A stretch of DNA of 64,000 nucleotides from Allium sativum (Eukaryota; Streptophyta; Magnoliopsida; Asparagales; Amaryllidaceae), in NCBI GenBank assembly GCA_030737875.1, contig CM060922.1:303729456-303793455 (forward strand), in the 5' to 3' direction. Within the stretch, counting starts at the first letter, position 1, and every line of letters begins with the position of its first letter. Shown here piece after piece: positions 46,494-58,906 of the stretch. Made by a program: the position numbers and the translations under genes. The notes beneath the pieces were generated by a model, which worked only from the letters and a program-made list of their open reading frames with translations, did not search any database and was not told the origin of the DNA.

Positions 46494-46501
46494 TATAAAT
46501 A
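46494..46501 (+). promoter_or_regulatory. TATA box of chromovirus-like 5' LTR
   Basis: TATAAATA in GCAGCTATAAATATGTGTCC. In the 3' LTR the same place (52,529-52,536) reads TATGAATA, a likely loss. Confidence 0.6.
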
Positions 46502-49426
46502 TGTGTCCAAATCTCCTATTTCTTCATTGGAAATTATGGAAGCCATATGCTGTCGGGATACGAACTGAGACGGAACTGTTTTCTATAACAATGTACTTTG
46601 CAAATCAAATTCAGAAATTCAAGATCTGTTCTTTCTCTATTCTCTAAATCTAACACCGTGAGTTTTTAGTTATTTTTAGGTTTAAATTAATAGAAGTAAA
46701 TTATGAAAGACTATGATTTGGATATGTTGTAAACCTTGAATCTATGCTATTGTTAGATCTGATAATATGTCATGATAGATCTAATTCTTTAGATCTAATT
46801 CAATTGTGATTATTATATTACCTATGTGGATCTTGACTTGTAACTATGTCGTGGTGAATGTAAATCTATTTATTTTTGCAGTTATATCATTGGATAGATC
46901 TAATCTTTTATGTAAACCATGAACATATGTCACCTTGAATTGGTTAGGATTGGATCTAAATCTTTGTCTTAATTGTAACTTCTATGACATGCTATGATGT
47001 GGATTTGTGTAGATCTATTTCTAAACTAGTAGATCTAATTTATGTGGACACTGAAACTATTAATCAGATCTAGATTATCACTTTATGTTTATCATTTTAG
47101 ATCTATTCTAACCTCTAGATCTAAATTATGTGATATAATTTATCACCTTGTGTTATCATGTTGGATCTATTCTAACCTGTAGATCTGAATTACGTGATCT
47201 AATTTATCACCTTGTGTTATCATATTAGATCTAAACTGATTGTACATATAAATTGCTAATTTAGATCTTACTATGTTTATTGTGACATCATAGTTATGTT
47301 AGAATCAACTGAATGCCAATCGTTCATCAGTTTTATGTCCACCTTGTTATGATGACAATTTCATGTCTATGCCAGTATGTATGTTCACCTTATTATCATG
47401 CTAGTTTATGTTTATGCCAAGATGATCACTTTAGTTATATTCCCATTATTTCCCCTATTATCATTTATGACTAGGCTGTTGTCTAGCCTAGGCAAGCTAC
47501 CAATTTTGTGAGGGCGCTAGTTAAGGAATGGAGGAAAAAGGGTTAAAAATGGCATAATTTGAATATGAACATTTTTGGACATATAATTCAAATTATTGGG
47601 TAAAATGGGTATAAACATCTAAAAAAAGGAAAGGATTAATTAATTGGTTAAAAATGGAATGATTAGTAATTAAAATTGGGAATTGTACTTATGACATGAG
47701 GTTAGGTTGCATTAGTGGTGGAAGTTTGCCCGGACCCGACCGACATATCCAGCAGCCACTAATGTTGAATCTAATGTGGTAGGTCTAAGTACGTAAATAC
47801 GAATCGGGCTATGTAACGAGGTTAGGCCCAACTATGGAATAAGTCTGCCCGGACGCGACCAGTATATCCAGCATCCACATGTTGTAGGCCTAACGTGGCA
47901 GGTCTAGCCCATTATAAACCATAAATGGATGTGGTAATGAATTGGACTACTTAACCTAATTTAATCCATAGGGATTATGTGAACTTAAATATAAGTTGGG
48001 GGTTAAGTAAACTTGGTTGAAAAAGGGGGTGGGTTAAGTAAATCTGAAGGAGAGGATGGGTAATATTCACATATAGGCCCACAAACTTAACTCGCTAAGG
48101 TTATGTAATTAAAAACACCTAGTGGTATACATAACCGGAGGAAATAATAAAGTTATGTAATTAAAGACACCCTTCAGGGTAAGCAAAACTGGTAGAAATA
48201 AATAAGGCTATGTAATTAAAGACACCTAGTGGTATACATAGCCAATAAAAACCTAGTGGGGGATACAAGACAAAGGGGAGAGCTTGTATCATCTTGTGTG
48301 GGACCTATTTCAGTCAGTAACCCTTAAATAGGTATCAAATGGGTACTCCGAACTAGGTCGGAGTGGGGTATGGTTACTGAACTGATTGTAAGAGATCTGA
48401 AGGTGGAGGACGGTGTCATGACGGCGCGTTCCAATGGGGTCATGTGCATGCATGACTCCGCCTGCTCGGGAAAATAAGACACTGTGGCATCAGTAGATAT
48501 GGTTGTGCACATCCGGGAAATGCAGGTTTGCCACTTTAGGGAATGATACACCCAACTGTGGGGCCAGCATAGGGTATCTATGGAGTAAGGAGCCGACTGA
48601 CTAGGGTAGTAGATAGGGTACATCTAGTCATGTCTAACTCTGTGGGATACCTGTGTTTCTGTTGGGGTTAACACTCGTTATTCCTGTTTAAGTATCGGTT
48701 AATTCTGTTTGGGTTAAAACCCGTCATTAGAGTACACCTAAAACTACCATTATATTTCTGTTGGGATCATCCTGTTTCTGCTAAGCAATTAGGGAGTATG
48801 TAGTCCTATTACATACTTGTTATACTAGTAGTGGTGCAGAGAATAAGCAGAGTAATCATTAGAGAAGTATATACACCTTACCCTGTCAAACTTGTCACAC
48901 CTTCCATTTATGTAGTGATATCTCTTATCCACTTTATATGCCTATCATGTTACTTGTATTTATTTACTGGCTAAAAGTAACTAGACTAGTCAGACTTTAT
49001 GTCTGACACTTTTGTTTCTCCTTCTTTCTTCCGTCCCCCCCCCCCCCCCCCAAGGTTCTCTGGGAGGAAACACTCAAGCTTAGTTAGGACTCAGATATCA
49101 TCTTGCAAGGAGCTACTTCTGAAGTATGGTTCAAGTTTTTGTTTCTATTATGGCTTAACTCTTTCAATTGGGGAATTATTCTTTTTATATACTTATGTAC
49201 TCGTATGGTGCAAGACAAAAGTTATTTTATTGTAATGGTTTTTATGACTTATGGTATTGTGGACCATGGTATTATGATTTATGTTTGAAATAAAAATTTA
49301 AAATTTCTACTGCTATCTTATTTATATCTATCTTGTAATTATTCTGTGTCTGTTTACCTATAATGCTTCACGAAACTTAATGCATTCCCTTAAAGAGTGA
49401 CATTAACGGACATGGGGTGTCACACT

Positions 49427-49438
49427 TGGTATCAGAGC
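49427..49438 (+). other. Primer-binding site (initiator Met tRNA)
   Basis: TGGTATCAGAGC two bases after the LTR end. Confidence 0.92.
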
Positions 49439-49603
49439 TGAAGGTTACCAGATTAGATAAAAGTTTTTTAAAATTATTTTTCAAAAAGGTTTTAAAAGAA
49501 AGTATTTTCAAAAGGAAAAGTATGTTTTGAAAAGTATTCCCCAAAAAGCCATATGTAATACCCTTCGGTGCTTTATCTAGATCTCTCCCTTTATCTTTTC
49601 AGC

Positions 49604-50496
49604 ATGTCTGGGGAACAAACCATTCCTAATATCCCAGAGGGAGTTACGATACCCGGATGGTTCTGAAGGTATCTGGAGGCCATAGCGTCTGCCGAAGGCT
49701 AGGGGAACAATCTCCATCAGCTGCACCAGTCATTCCTCCTCCTCCCCCTAAGAGTAGATAAATTCGCCAAGATCTGTAAGGACTTCCTTACTATGGGAGG
49801 GAAGCCATTCCATGGGAACGAGACATTCATAGAAGCTAGGAACTGGCTCAGGGAGATTGAGGAATTGTTCGTAATCTTTGAAGTAGAGGATCGAAGAAAG
49901 ATTCAGTTAGTTGCTTGGCTATTAAAGGACGAAGCCACATTTTAGTGATAAGTCACTCAAGTTGGACGTCCGGTGGACAGTTGGGAAGATTTTAGACAGA
50001 GGTTCGAAATGAAATTTCTTTCCCAAGATGAGAGAAGCATACAGATGGAGAGGTTCTTAGCACTCAAACAAGAGTATGTGAACAATTTCAACCAGCTGGC
50101 AAGGTTTGGGTTAGAATTGGTGGATACACCGCACAAAAGAGCTTTGTGGTTTGCTAAAGGGCTAAATGAACCTCTGCAAGGGTTAGCTATGTCCCATATT
50201 CCAATGGGGGCCACTTTTGAAAAGCTTGTCGATATGGCCCTGATGCATGAGGAGGACAAGGGAGAAAAGAAGGAGGTAAAGGTTGAGGAAGCAACGCAAA
50301 ATGAGAAGGTGTGGCCCAAGAAGGGACAACAGCAGCAACAATAACAACAACAGAAGAAAGGAGAAAAGAATGACAAGGTTAAAGATAAGAGGAAGTGCCA
50401 TAGTTATGGGAAAGAGGGTCGCTTAGCCAAGGACTACAGGAAAGGAAGAATGCTTGCTTCGCTTGTGGAGAGGTCGGGCATCTTATTAAGGATTGC
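49604..50496 (+). pseudogene. Gypsy gag with CCHC zinc knuckle
   Basis: Starts MSGEQTIPNIPEG at 49,604. The capsid part is recognisable: FIEARNWLREIEELFVIFEV, RRKIQLVAWLLKDEAT, SWEDFRQRFEMKFLS, ALKQEYVNNFNQLARF and KRALWFAKGLNEPLQG. In-frame stops occur near 49,664, 49,700 and 49,944. A Gln-rich tract with a stop follows (50,330-50,360). A first knuckle is degenerate (CHSYGKEGRLAKDY); a second, one frame over, is intact: CFACGEVGHLIKDC at 50,455-50,496. It would form the particle shell and bind RNA. Confidence 0.88.
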
Positions 50497-51160
50497 CCGA
50501 AGAAACATGGACAAGGTCAAAGGGCAAGAACTTCTGGAGGGCAGATGCATGCTCTCGCGATTGGTGCTCCTGATAGAGGTAGAAAAATTTCTATGGAAGA
50601 TTTAATTTCTCTTAGAACACTTTTTGATTATGGTGCTTCCCATTCATTTATATCTAGTTCTATGGTTAAATCTTTGCACTTAATTACTAGTATGTAGTGT
50701 ATCCCGTGGTTGTCTCCAACCCCATTGGTGGTTCGGCTCATTTATCTATGATTTGTTAGGGTTTGAGAATATCTGTGTTAGGCGTCGAGTTTGAGTGTGA
50801 CGCACATCTTGTTTCATGGGCTATGGTTTGATCCTTGGGATGGATAGGCTAGCCATGTATGGTGCCATTCTGGATTGTGAGAGGAGGGTTGTTAGGCTTT
50901 TGGCTTGTCATGAGATGACCCTCGAGATTTCTTGTGACCCGCAAGGGTCTATCATGCTTAGTTTCCTAGAATCTCTTGAGGCATTTATCGATGATCTGCG
51001 ATCGGCACCAGTAGTCCGTGAGTATCCTGATGTCTTTGATGAGGTTTGGTGTTTACCCCCGAGGCACGAGATTGATCTCCATATATAGCTGGTGGACAAT
51101 GCAAAGCCGGTTGCATTACCTATGCGCCATATGGCTACTAAAAGAAGAGAGGGAACTTGA
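50497..51160 (+). pseudogene. Gypsy protease and start of RT region
   Basis: Aspartic protease core LFDYGASHSFISSSMVKSL (about 50,620-50,676): the catalytic Asp and Gly are kept but the usual Thr or Ser between them is Tyr. After a stop and a frame change, GMDRLAMYGAILDCERRVVR (protease C-terminal region) and VVREYPDVFDEVWCLPPRHE, IDLHI, stop, LVDNAKPVALPMRHMA, the linker that leads into RT. The RT palm and fingers do not follow; the sequence breaks at about 51,150. Confidence 0.85.
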
Positions 51161-52085
51161 TAAATAAGTGGGGGGAGCTACTTGAGAAGAGGTTTGATAG
51201 GTGAATCATATCAGGATGGGAAACCTATTGAAGACAGTCCTTGAGGAAGCCCACCATTCTAAGATGACTATTCATCCAAGCGACGATAAAATGTATAGAG
51301 TTCGAGGTAGTGGAGCCAAACTTGAGTAGAGAAGGAAGTAATGATTGGATGAGTTCTGACTTGCATACTTGGATCAGAGGTTAAGAAACTGAGCAGCAGA
51401 GAGGTAGGTTAATAAAAGTGCAATAGGGAGAAGACAGCAAGGATGCAACTTGGGGGACTGAAGACAAAGATCACGCTTCATACCCTTTCCTTTTTAGGAC
51501 TATGTTCTTAACTTCTTTTTCCAAAACTTTTATTCGTACTTGTTTTTATCATTCGTTTGTACCTATCGATCGAATCTTCGACCTTTAGGCAGGGAACCCA
51601 TGGATATAAACATGTGTTTGAGACATGTTATGTTTGATGGATGCAAGTGGTTGCATTTGGATGCATATACACACACATTAGGCATTAGGTCAACTCTATC
51701 ACTCTCATACTGCATATGGATGTGTGTGCATTTTCCTTTCTTTTATGGATGGAAATGGATGAGTTAGCATATGGATGTTGCATTTGGACGAATGAAGGTG
51801 CACACATATAGAACTTATATAATATGATAGGTTAATTTGCATACATATTGGATATTGGATTCATGGCACTAACATACATTGCATTAAGGAGGTCAACTGA
51901 ATCAGTAAGACCGCCTGATCTTCACATTAGTGTTGGGACATATACACACACCTTTGCATATATTCATATGAGCATTAGAAAACTTTAAGGATAGTGGATG
52001 CCAGTGATTGGTGGATGAGTAGATGGATGATGGATGGTATGATATGTATTCTTCTCAACTTAGAGATTTCGGGAAGAAATCCTTT
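51161..52085 (+). pseudogene. Integrase zinc-finger stub, then unassigned
   Basis: At about 51,235-51,300 one frame reads VLEEAHHSKMTIHPSDDKMY, the His-His side of the integrase N-terminal zinc finger. It follows the RT linker by only about 100 bases, so RT and RNase H are deleted. The rest of integrase and the chromodomain are not visible. From 51,310 to the polypurine tract nothing is recognised; 51,600-51,800 has ATGGATG- and GCATATG-rich phrases. Confidence 0.7.
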
Positions 52086-52098
52086 GGGTAAGGGAGAA

Positions 52099-55000
52099 TG
52101 AAACACCCCGGATTTTTAACAACATTAAAGAGGATAAATTAAATAATAATTAATTTAATATTCAGAATTAGAGGAAACAGACCGCACCATTGCATTCGTC
52201 TCGAAATTCTGTTCAGGACAGACATTTGGTTTGCGTAAAACGGACACCGTATGAAGAAGTTATGAGGGTTTTAAGTTTGTATACGCGTAGAAAGATTATA
52301 TATATACGCATGAGTCAAAATGAATCAGAATTTTATCCAAAACAGTTCGAATTTGAAAAATTCGTCAGAGCGGAAAAATTCCCGCTCTAGGGGGTCGACC
52401 CCCCTAGAGGGGTGTCGACCTAGGGGTCGACCCCCCTTAAGGGGTGTGAACCTATGGGTCGACCCACCCACAAGGGTGTCGACGCCCCTAGGGCTGAGGT
52501 GGCAGTTGGTTTCAGAGGGTTCTGCAGCTATGAATATGTGTCCAAATCTGCTATTTCTTCATTGGAAATTATGGAAGCCATATGCCGTCGGTATACGAAC
52601 TGAGACGAAACCATTTTTTACAATTGAAAATCAAATTTAGAAATTCAAGATCCGTTCTTTCTCTATTCTCTAAACCTAACGCAGTGAGTTTCTAGTTATT
52701 TTTAGGTTTAAATGAATAGAAGTAAATTATGAAAGACTGTGATTTGGATATGTTGTAAACCTTGAATCTATGCTATTGTTAGATCTGATAATATGTCATG
52801 ATAGATCTAATTCTTTAGATCTAATGCAATTGTGGTTATTAAATTGTATTGCCTATGTAGATCTTGACTTGTAACTATGTTGTAGTGAATGTAAATCTAT
52901 TTATTTTGGCAGTTATATCATTGGATAGATCTGATCATTTATGTAAATCATGAACATATGTCACCTTGAATTGGTTAGGATTGGATCTAAATTTTTGTCT
53001 TAATTGTAACTTCTATGACAGTTATGATGTGGATTTGTGTAGATCTATTTCTAAACTAGTAGATCTAATTTATGTGGACACTGGAACTATTAGTCAGATC
53101 TAGATTATCACTTTGTGCTTATCATGTTAGATCTATTCTAACCTCCAGATCTAAATTATGTGATCTAATTTATCACCTTGTGTTATCATGTTGGATCTAT
53201 TCGAACCTCTAGATCTGAATTATGTGATCTAATTTGTCACCTTGTGTTATCATGTTAGATCTAAACCGATTGGACATCTAAATTGCTAATTTAGATATTA
53301 CTATATTTATTGTGACATCATGGTTATGTTAGAATCAATTGAATGCCAACCGTTCATTAGTTTTGTGTCCACCTTGTTATGATGACAATTTCATGTCCAT
53401 GCCAATATGTATGTTCACCTTATTATCATGCTAGTTTATGTTTATGCCAAGATGATCACTTTGGTTATATTCCCATTATTTTCCCTATTGTCATTTATGA
53501 CTAGGCTGTTGTCTAGCCTAGGCATGCTGCCAATTTTGTGAGGGCGCTAGTTAAGGAACGGGGGAAAAGGGTTTAAAATGGTATAATTTGAATATGAACA
53601 TTTTTGGACATATACTTCAAATTATTGGGTAAAATGGGTATTAACACCTAAAAAAGGAAAGGATTAATTAATTGGTTAAAAATGGAATGTTTAGTAATTA
53701 CAATTAGGAATTGTAATTGTACTTATGACACGAGGTTAGGTTGCATTAATGGTGAAAGTCTGTCCGGACCCGACCGGCATATCCAGCAACCACTAATGTT
53801 GAACCTAATGTGGGATGTCTAAGTACGTAAATACGAATCGGCCTATGAAACGAGGTTAAGCTCAACTGTGGAATAAGTCTGCCCGGACCTGACCGACATA
53901 TCCAGCATCTACATGTTGTAGGCCTAATGTGGGAGGTCTAGCCGATTATAAACCATAAATGGACATGGTAATGAATTGGACTACTTAACCTAAGTTATTC
54001 CATAGGGATTGTATGAACTTAAATCTAAGTTGGGGGTTAAGTAAACTTGGTTGAACAAAAGGGGTAGGTTAAGTAAATCTGAAGGGGGAGGATGGGTGAT
54101 ATTCACATATAGGCCCACAAACTTAACCCGTTAAGGTTATGTAATTAAAGACACCTAGTAGTATACTTAACCGGAGGAAATAATAAAATTATGTAATTAA
54201 AGACACCCTTTAGGGTAAGCATAACTGGTAGAAGTAAATAAGTCTATGTAATTAAAGACACCTAGTGGTATACATAGCCAATAAAAACCTAGTGGGGGAT
54301 ACAAGACAAAGGGGAAAGCTTGTATCATCTTGTGTGGAACCCATTTCAGTCAGTAACCCTTAAATAGATATCAAACGGGTACTCCGAACTAGGTCAGAGT
54401 GGGGGCACGCTTACTGAATGATTGTAAGAGATCCAAACATGGAGGACAGTGCCATGACGACGCGTTCCAACGGGGTCATGTGTGTGCATGACTCCGCCTG
54501 CTTGGGAAAATAAGGCGCTGTGGCATTAGTAGATATGGTTGTGCACATCCAAGAAATGAAGGGTTGCCACTTTAGGGAGTGATACACCCTACTGTGGGGC
54601 CAACATAGGGTATCTACGGAGTAGGGAGCCGATCAACCAGAGTAGTAAATAGGGTACATCTAGTCCTGTCTATTAATGTGGGATACCTATGTTTCTGTTG
54701 GGGTTAACACCCGTTATTATGTTTCTGTTGGGGTTAACACCCGTTATTCCTGTTTAGGTACCGGTTAATTCTGTTTGGGTAAAACCCGTTACTAGAGTAC
54801 ACCTAAAACTACCATTATATTTCTGTTGGGATCATCCTGTTTCTGTTAAGCAATTAGGGAGTATGTAATCCTGTTATGTACTTGTTATACTAGTATTGGT
54901 GTAGAGAATAAGCAGAGTATTCATTAGAGAAGTATATACACCTTACCCTGTCTACCTTGTCACACCTGCCATTTATTTAGTGATCTTTCTTATCCACTTT

Positions 55001-55488
55001 ACACGCCTATCATGTTACTTGTATTTATTTACTGGCTATAAGTAACTAGACTCGCCAGACTTTATGTCTGACCCTTCTGTTTCTCCTTCTTTCTTCCGTC
55101 CCCCCCCCCCCCCCCAAGGTTCTCAGGAAGGAAACACTCAGGCTTAGTCAGGACTCAGATATCATCTTACTAGGAGCTACTTCTGAAGTATGGCTCAAGT
55201 TTTTGTCTCTACTATGGCTTATCTCTTTCAATTGGGGAATTATGCTTTTTATATACTTATGTACTCTGATGGTGAAAGACAGAAGTTATTTTATTGTAAT
55301 GGCTTTTTTGACTTATGGTATTGTGGACCATGGTATTATGATTTATGTTTGAAATAATAATTTAAAATTTCCGTTGCTATCTTATTTATATCTGTCTTGT
55401 AATTATTCTGTGTCTGTTTACCTATAACGCTTCACGAAACTTAATGCATTCCCTTAGTGAGTGATACTAATGGACGTGGGGTGTCACA
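52099..55488 (+). mobile_element. 3' LTR of the chromovirus-like element
   Basis: Preceded by purine-rich GGTAAGGGAGAA; starts TGAAACACCCCGG, ends GGGGTGTCACA, followed by GCATC. Partner of 46,063-49,424, with the same internal landmarks, a C16 run at 55,100-55,115 and a small extra duplication near 54,690-54,745 (GTTTCTGTTGGGGTTAACAC twice). Confidence 0.93.
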
Positions 55489-55493
55489 GCATC

Positions 55494-56774
55494 ACTATAT
55501 CCTTCTATTACAGCAGGATATACTTTATAAGATAAACCATAGTTGATGGTTCCTTTCAAATAAGCTAAAACTCTGGAAATAGTTTTCCGGTGTTCGAAAC
55601 CTGGATTACTCATAAATTGACACAATATACTTATAGCATGTGCGATGTCTAGTCTATTGCAATGCATAACATACATAAGACTCCCAATAACACTAGAATA
55701 TTCCAGTTGAGAAATGGTACATCCAGTGTTCTTTTCTAATTTGATACTTAACTTTAAAGAAGTTGGTGCTAGTTTGTCATCATAATGATCATATTTCTTT
55801 AGGAACTTCTTAATGTAATGAGATTGAGTTAGTAATAACTCACCCGTTTTCTTAATGATCTTAATTCCTAGAAATACATCAGTCTCTCCTAGATCTTTCA
55901 TATCAAATTTAGAAGATAGAAACTTCTTAGTTTCATCACACAAGATATATTGGAACCAAATATTAGCAGGTCATCAAGTATAAACATATTATTTCATAAC
56001 CATTGTTATCTGATTTGCTATAAATACATTTATCAACATCATTAACAATGAATCCATATGACAGTGCTACTCTATCAATCTTCTCATGCCATTGCATGGG
56101 AGCTTGTTTCAAGCCATATAGAGATTTTATTAATTTAAAACTTTCTTTTCTTGACCTGAGGTTATGAAACCTTCAGGTTGTTCCATATATATCTCTTCTT
56201 CTAAATATCCATTTAGAAAAGCTTTCTTTACATCCATTTGATGTAAGACCGAATTATGAATCGATGCAAATGCTATTAAACTGTCTATGGAAGATATGCG
56301 AGCAACCAGAGTGTATGTATCAAAATAATCTACTTCTTGTCTTTGTTTGTATTCCTTAACAACTAATCTGGCTTCAAATTTATCAGTAGATCCATTTGTA
56401 TTCCACTTTTTCTTGAATATCCATTTACATCCCATAGGTTTAGCACCAGGAGGTAAATCACTTAAAACCCAAGTTTGGTTTAACATTATGGAGTTCATTT
56501 AATCATTGATAGCTTCTTTCCCGAAATTAGAATCTTTAGAACTCATAGCTTCAGAATAAGTTTTGGGATCATCATTAACGTTCATTACATATTTTATCAC
56601 ATTAAGGACTTCGTCCTTACTGCCTTCTACGAGATATGTTATGAAGTCAGGGCCATAGTCCTTCTCTATTCTTGCTCTTTTACTTCTCTTATGTTCAGTA
56701 CTATTATATGGTACTAACACTTCCTTGCTATTTTTAGCGTTAGTCACAGTTGGTTCTGGACTAGATGATGTCAA
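55494..56774 (-). pseudogene. Copia reverse transcriptase and RNase H (N-part)
   Basis: Minus strand. A linker (RSKRARIEKDYGPDF, KTYSEAMSSKDSNFGKEAI) leads through a single stop into RT: TWVLSDLPPGAKPMGCKWIF, KARLVVKEYKQRQEVDYFDT-like motif, LHQMDVKKAFLNGYLEEEIY, MEQPEGF. A frameshift near 56,130 is followed by SLYGLKQAP. The catalytic box reads ILDDLLIFG with the Asp pair kept, in another frame (near 55,975). Then KFDMKDLGETDVFLGIKI, the SQLEYSSVIGSLMYVM block and ALAYLKGTINYGLSY-like sequence. It ends at GYSDA where the gypsy element is inserted. Stops and frameshifts make it inactive. Confidence 0.92.
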
Positions 56775-57672
56775 TGGATTCTCGATAGTTTGATTTCCAA
56801 AGAACTCTACATCTACAGATTATATAACTTCAAAGGTGTCAAGAATAAGGAATCTATAAGTTATTAAGAGAATATCCTATGAAAATGCACTTAAATGCCC
56901 TATTACCTAACTTTGGTCGTTAACATATGCTAAGCAACCCCAAATTTTAAGTCTAGTAAGGTTAGGTTTTCTACTGAACCATAATTCATAAGGGAAATAT
57001 TATTCTTTTTAAGTGGTACTCTATTTAAAATGTAACATGCAGATAACGTAGCATTACCCCATAGGTTATAAGGTAAATTAGAACTTATGAGCATGGCGTT
57101 AACCATTTCTATTAAAGTTCTATTTTTCCTCTCAGCAACACCATTTTATTGTGGTGTATACGGGGCAGTACACTAGTGAAGTATACCATGTTGTTTACAA
57201 AACAAAGTAAATTCATTTTAAAAATATTCACCACCTCAATCTCAATGTAACACTTTAATTTTAACTCCTAATTGTGTTTCAACTTCTGCTTTGTAAATTT
57301 TGAATTTATCAAAAGCCTTATCTTTCGATTTCATTAGATATACATATGCATATCTAATATAATCATTAATAAATGTTATATAGTACTGGTTACCACCATA
57401 AATGATATGACTCTTTAAGTCACCCACATTACTATATACCAAATAAAGCAAACCAGTTTTCCTTTCAACAGATTTAAAGGACTTTCGGTGTATTTTTGCT
57501 TGAACACATATTTCACATTTAGAGATAGAGTCGAAATAACAATAAGAAATTTACCTAATTTATGCATATTTTTAGGAGATGTATAATTAACATGTCCTAA
57601 TCTACCATGCCATAAATTAACAGAATCAACAATATAAGAAGAATATTTCTTTACTAGATTCAACTTAATCAT
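56775..57672 (-). pseudogene. Copia integrase
   Basis: GAG-pre-integrase zinc finger VNLWHGRLGHVNYTSPKNM (about 57,620), then, in another frame, CEICVQAKIHRKSF, then YYITFINDYIRYAYVYLMKS and KAFDKFKIYKAEVETQLGVK (57,451-57,242), GGEYF after a stop, and CTAPYTPQ-NGVAERKNRTL with a stop replacing one Gln. The last block holds the catalytic Glu. The frame changes at least three times. Confidence 0.88.
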
Positions 57673-57790
57673 GTCGTTACAAGAATATCCCTATCCAATA
57701 AATATATTGTTCTTGGACAACACTAACTTATCTGACTCATACACCATCTTGAATCCTCCTTTGTTAAGAAGGTATCCAGAAATCAAATTC

Positions 57791-58882
57791 TTACACATAT
57801 ATGGTACGTAAAATACATTGACTAATGTAAGAACTTTTCATAGGAGTAAATGTAAGTTCAATTGTGCCTTTTCCCAAAACTTTGCTAGCAACTTTGTTTG
57901 CACTAGTCACTTCATTGGATTCTCCATTATTTTCTTCGTAACTCTTGAATAGATTATGGTCCTTGCAAATATGAATGGTTTCTCTAGTATCGAGCCACCA
58001 ATCATTATCAATGCCACTAACGGAATTCACCTCTTATACAACTGCCACAAGCTTTTCTTCGACCACATTTGCTTTTTGTTGTTTCTTTCGAAGACGACAG
58101 TCTCGGGTATAGTGGTCGGGTATGTTACAGTAGTAACAGGCACCTTCTTTTTGTTCTTGGAATTTTTTTTCTTAAACTGTGTCTCATTTTTAGGCATCAA
58201 CTTATCATTAATTTCAACATTATTTTCCTTATACTGAGACTCAGTTTGCGGATTATCATCTAGTTCACATTTACAAGAATCCTCTTCAATACGAAGATGG
58301 CACTGTAAACTGTCTAAATCATAATCCGTTTCCGCATGTTTCATTTTTTTCTTATAATCATTTCAAGAATTCGGGAGTCTTTAAATAATAACTCCAACAA
58401 CAAAAGATTCAGGGAGATAAATACCGACATCTTTAGGTTGATTCACCAACAGTAAGATTTCACTCACTTGTCCAACCATGAACTTGTTGGCAACCATTCT
58501 GAAATCCATAAAATTACAAATAAGAAACTTTTATTACTTGCCTCAGATATGCGATACTTTCTCTCCAATGCAGTACAAAGGTCCTTTGCAATTTCCAAGG
58601 TCGTTTGAGCATTGTAGACTAGAGTAGACAAAGCATTCAGAATGTGCCCTCTGCATAGAAAATCGTCGTTTTTGCGCTTTGCACGTTTTACGTCAGAGCG
58701 GCATCTTCTTTATCGGTTTCCTCCGGTATAACTTCCAATCCGTCTTCCAAGATGTAGAAAAATTTGACGGTGATCAGAAAGAACTTCATTGTCTCTTGCC
58801 AACAAGTGAAATTTTCACCATCAAATTGCTTTAATTTAGTCAAATGTTGATTTATCACTTGTAGTGCGCTTAAACCTTCCAT
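57791..58882 (-). pseudogene. Copia gag and protease
   Basis: Gag starts at the ATG at 58,882, 25 bases after the 5' LTR: MEGLSALQVINQHLTKLKQF, DGENFTCWQETMKFFL, the usual copia gag opening. After stops the C-terminus carries an intact CCHC knuckle, CYYCNIPDHYTRDC (58,138-58,097). The protease follows: DNDWWLDTRETIHICKD at about 58,010, where the usual Asp-Ser-Gly catalytic triplet is Asp-Thr-Arg, so the protease would be dead. Confidence 0.9.
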
Positions 58883-58906
58883 GGTTGATGATATAGTCAG
58901 AAATTT

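Larger units (their letters stand above)
46063..49424 (+). mobile_element. 5' LTR of the chromovirus-like element
   Basis: Starts TGTAACTCCCCG, ends GGGGTGTCACA. It contains a GTCGAC-rich cluster, TATA box, many GATCTA phrases (46,700-47,280), spaced repeats with TATGTAATTAAAGACACC (48,100-48,240) and a C17 run (49,035-49,051). No coding. Confidence 0.93.
46063..55488 (+). mobile_element. Chromovirus-like (Del/Tekay type) gypsy, deleted pol, inserted in copia
   Basis: LTRs 46,063-49,424 and 52,099-55,488 (3.36 and 3.39 kb) with high similarity throughout, initiator-Met primer site, interior of 2.67 kb, exact GCATC duplication. The interior has gag, protease and a stub of integrase zinc finger, but RT, RNase H and most of integrase are deleted. 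It interrupts the copia RNase H. The group is inferred from primer site, gag and the long LTRs. Confidence 0.93.

Noticed and set aside
46285..46647. 120-codon frame, also seen at 52,320-52,640
   Set aside because: Conserved only because it lies in both LTRs of one element; it crosses the promoter region and reads through the GTCGAC cluster.
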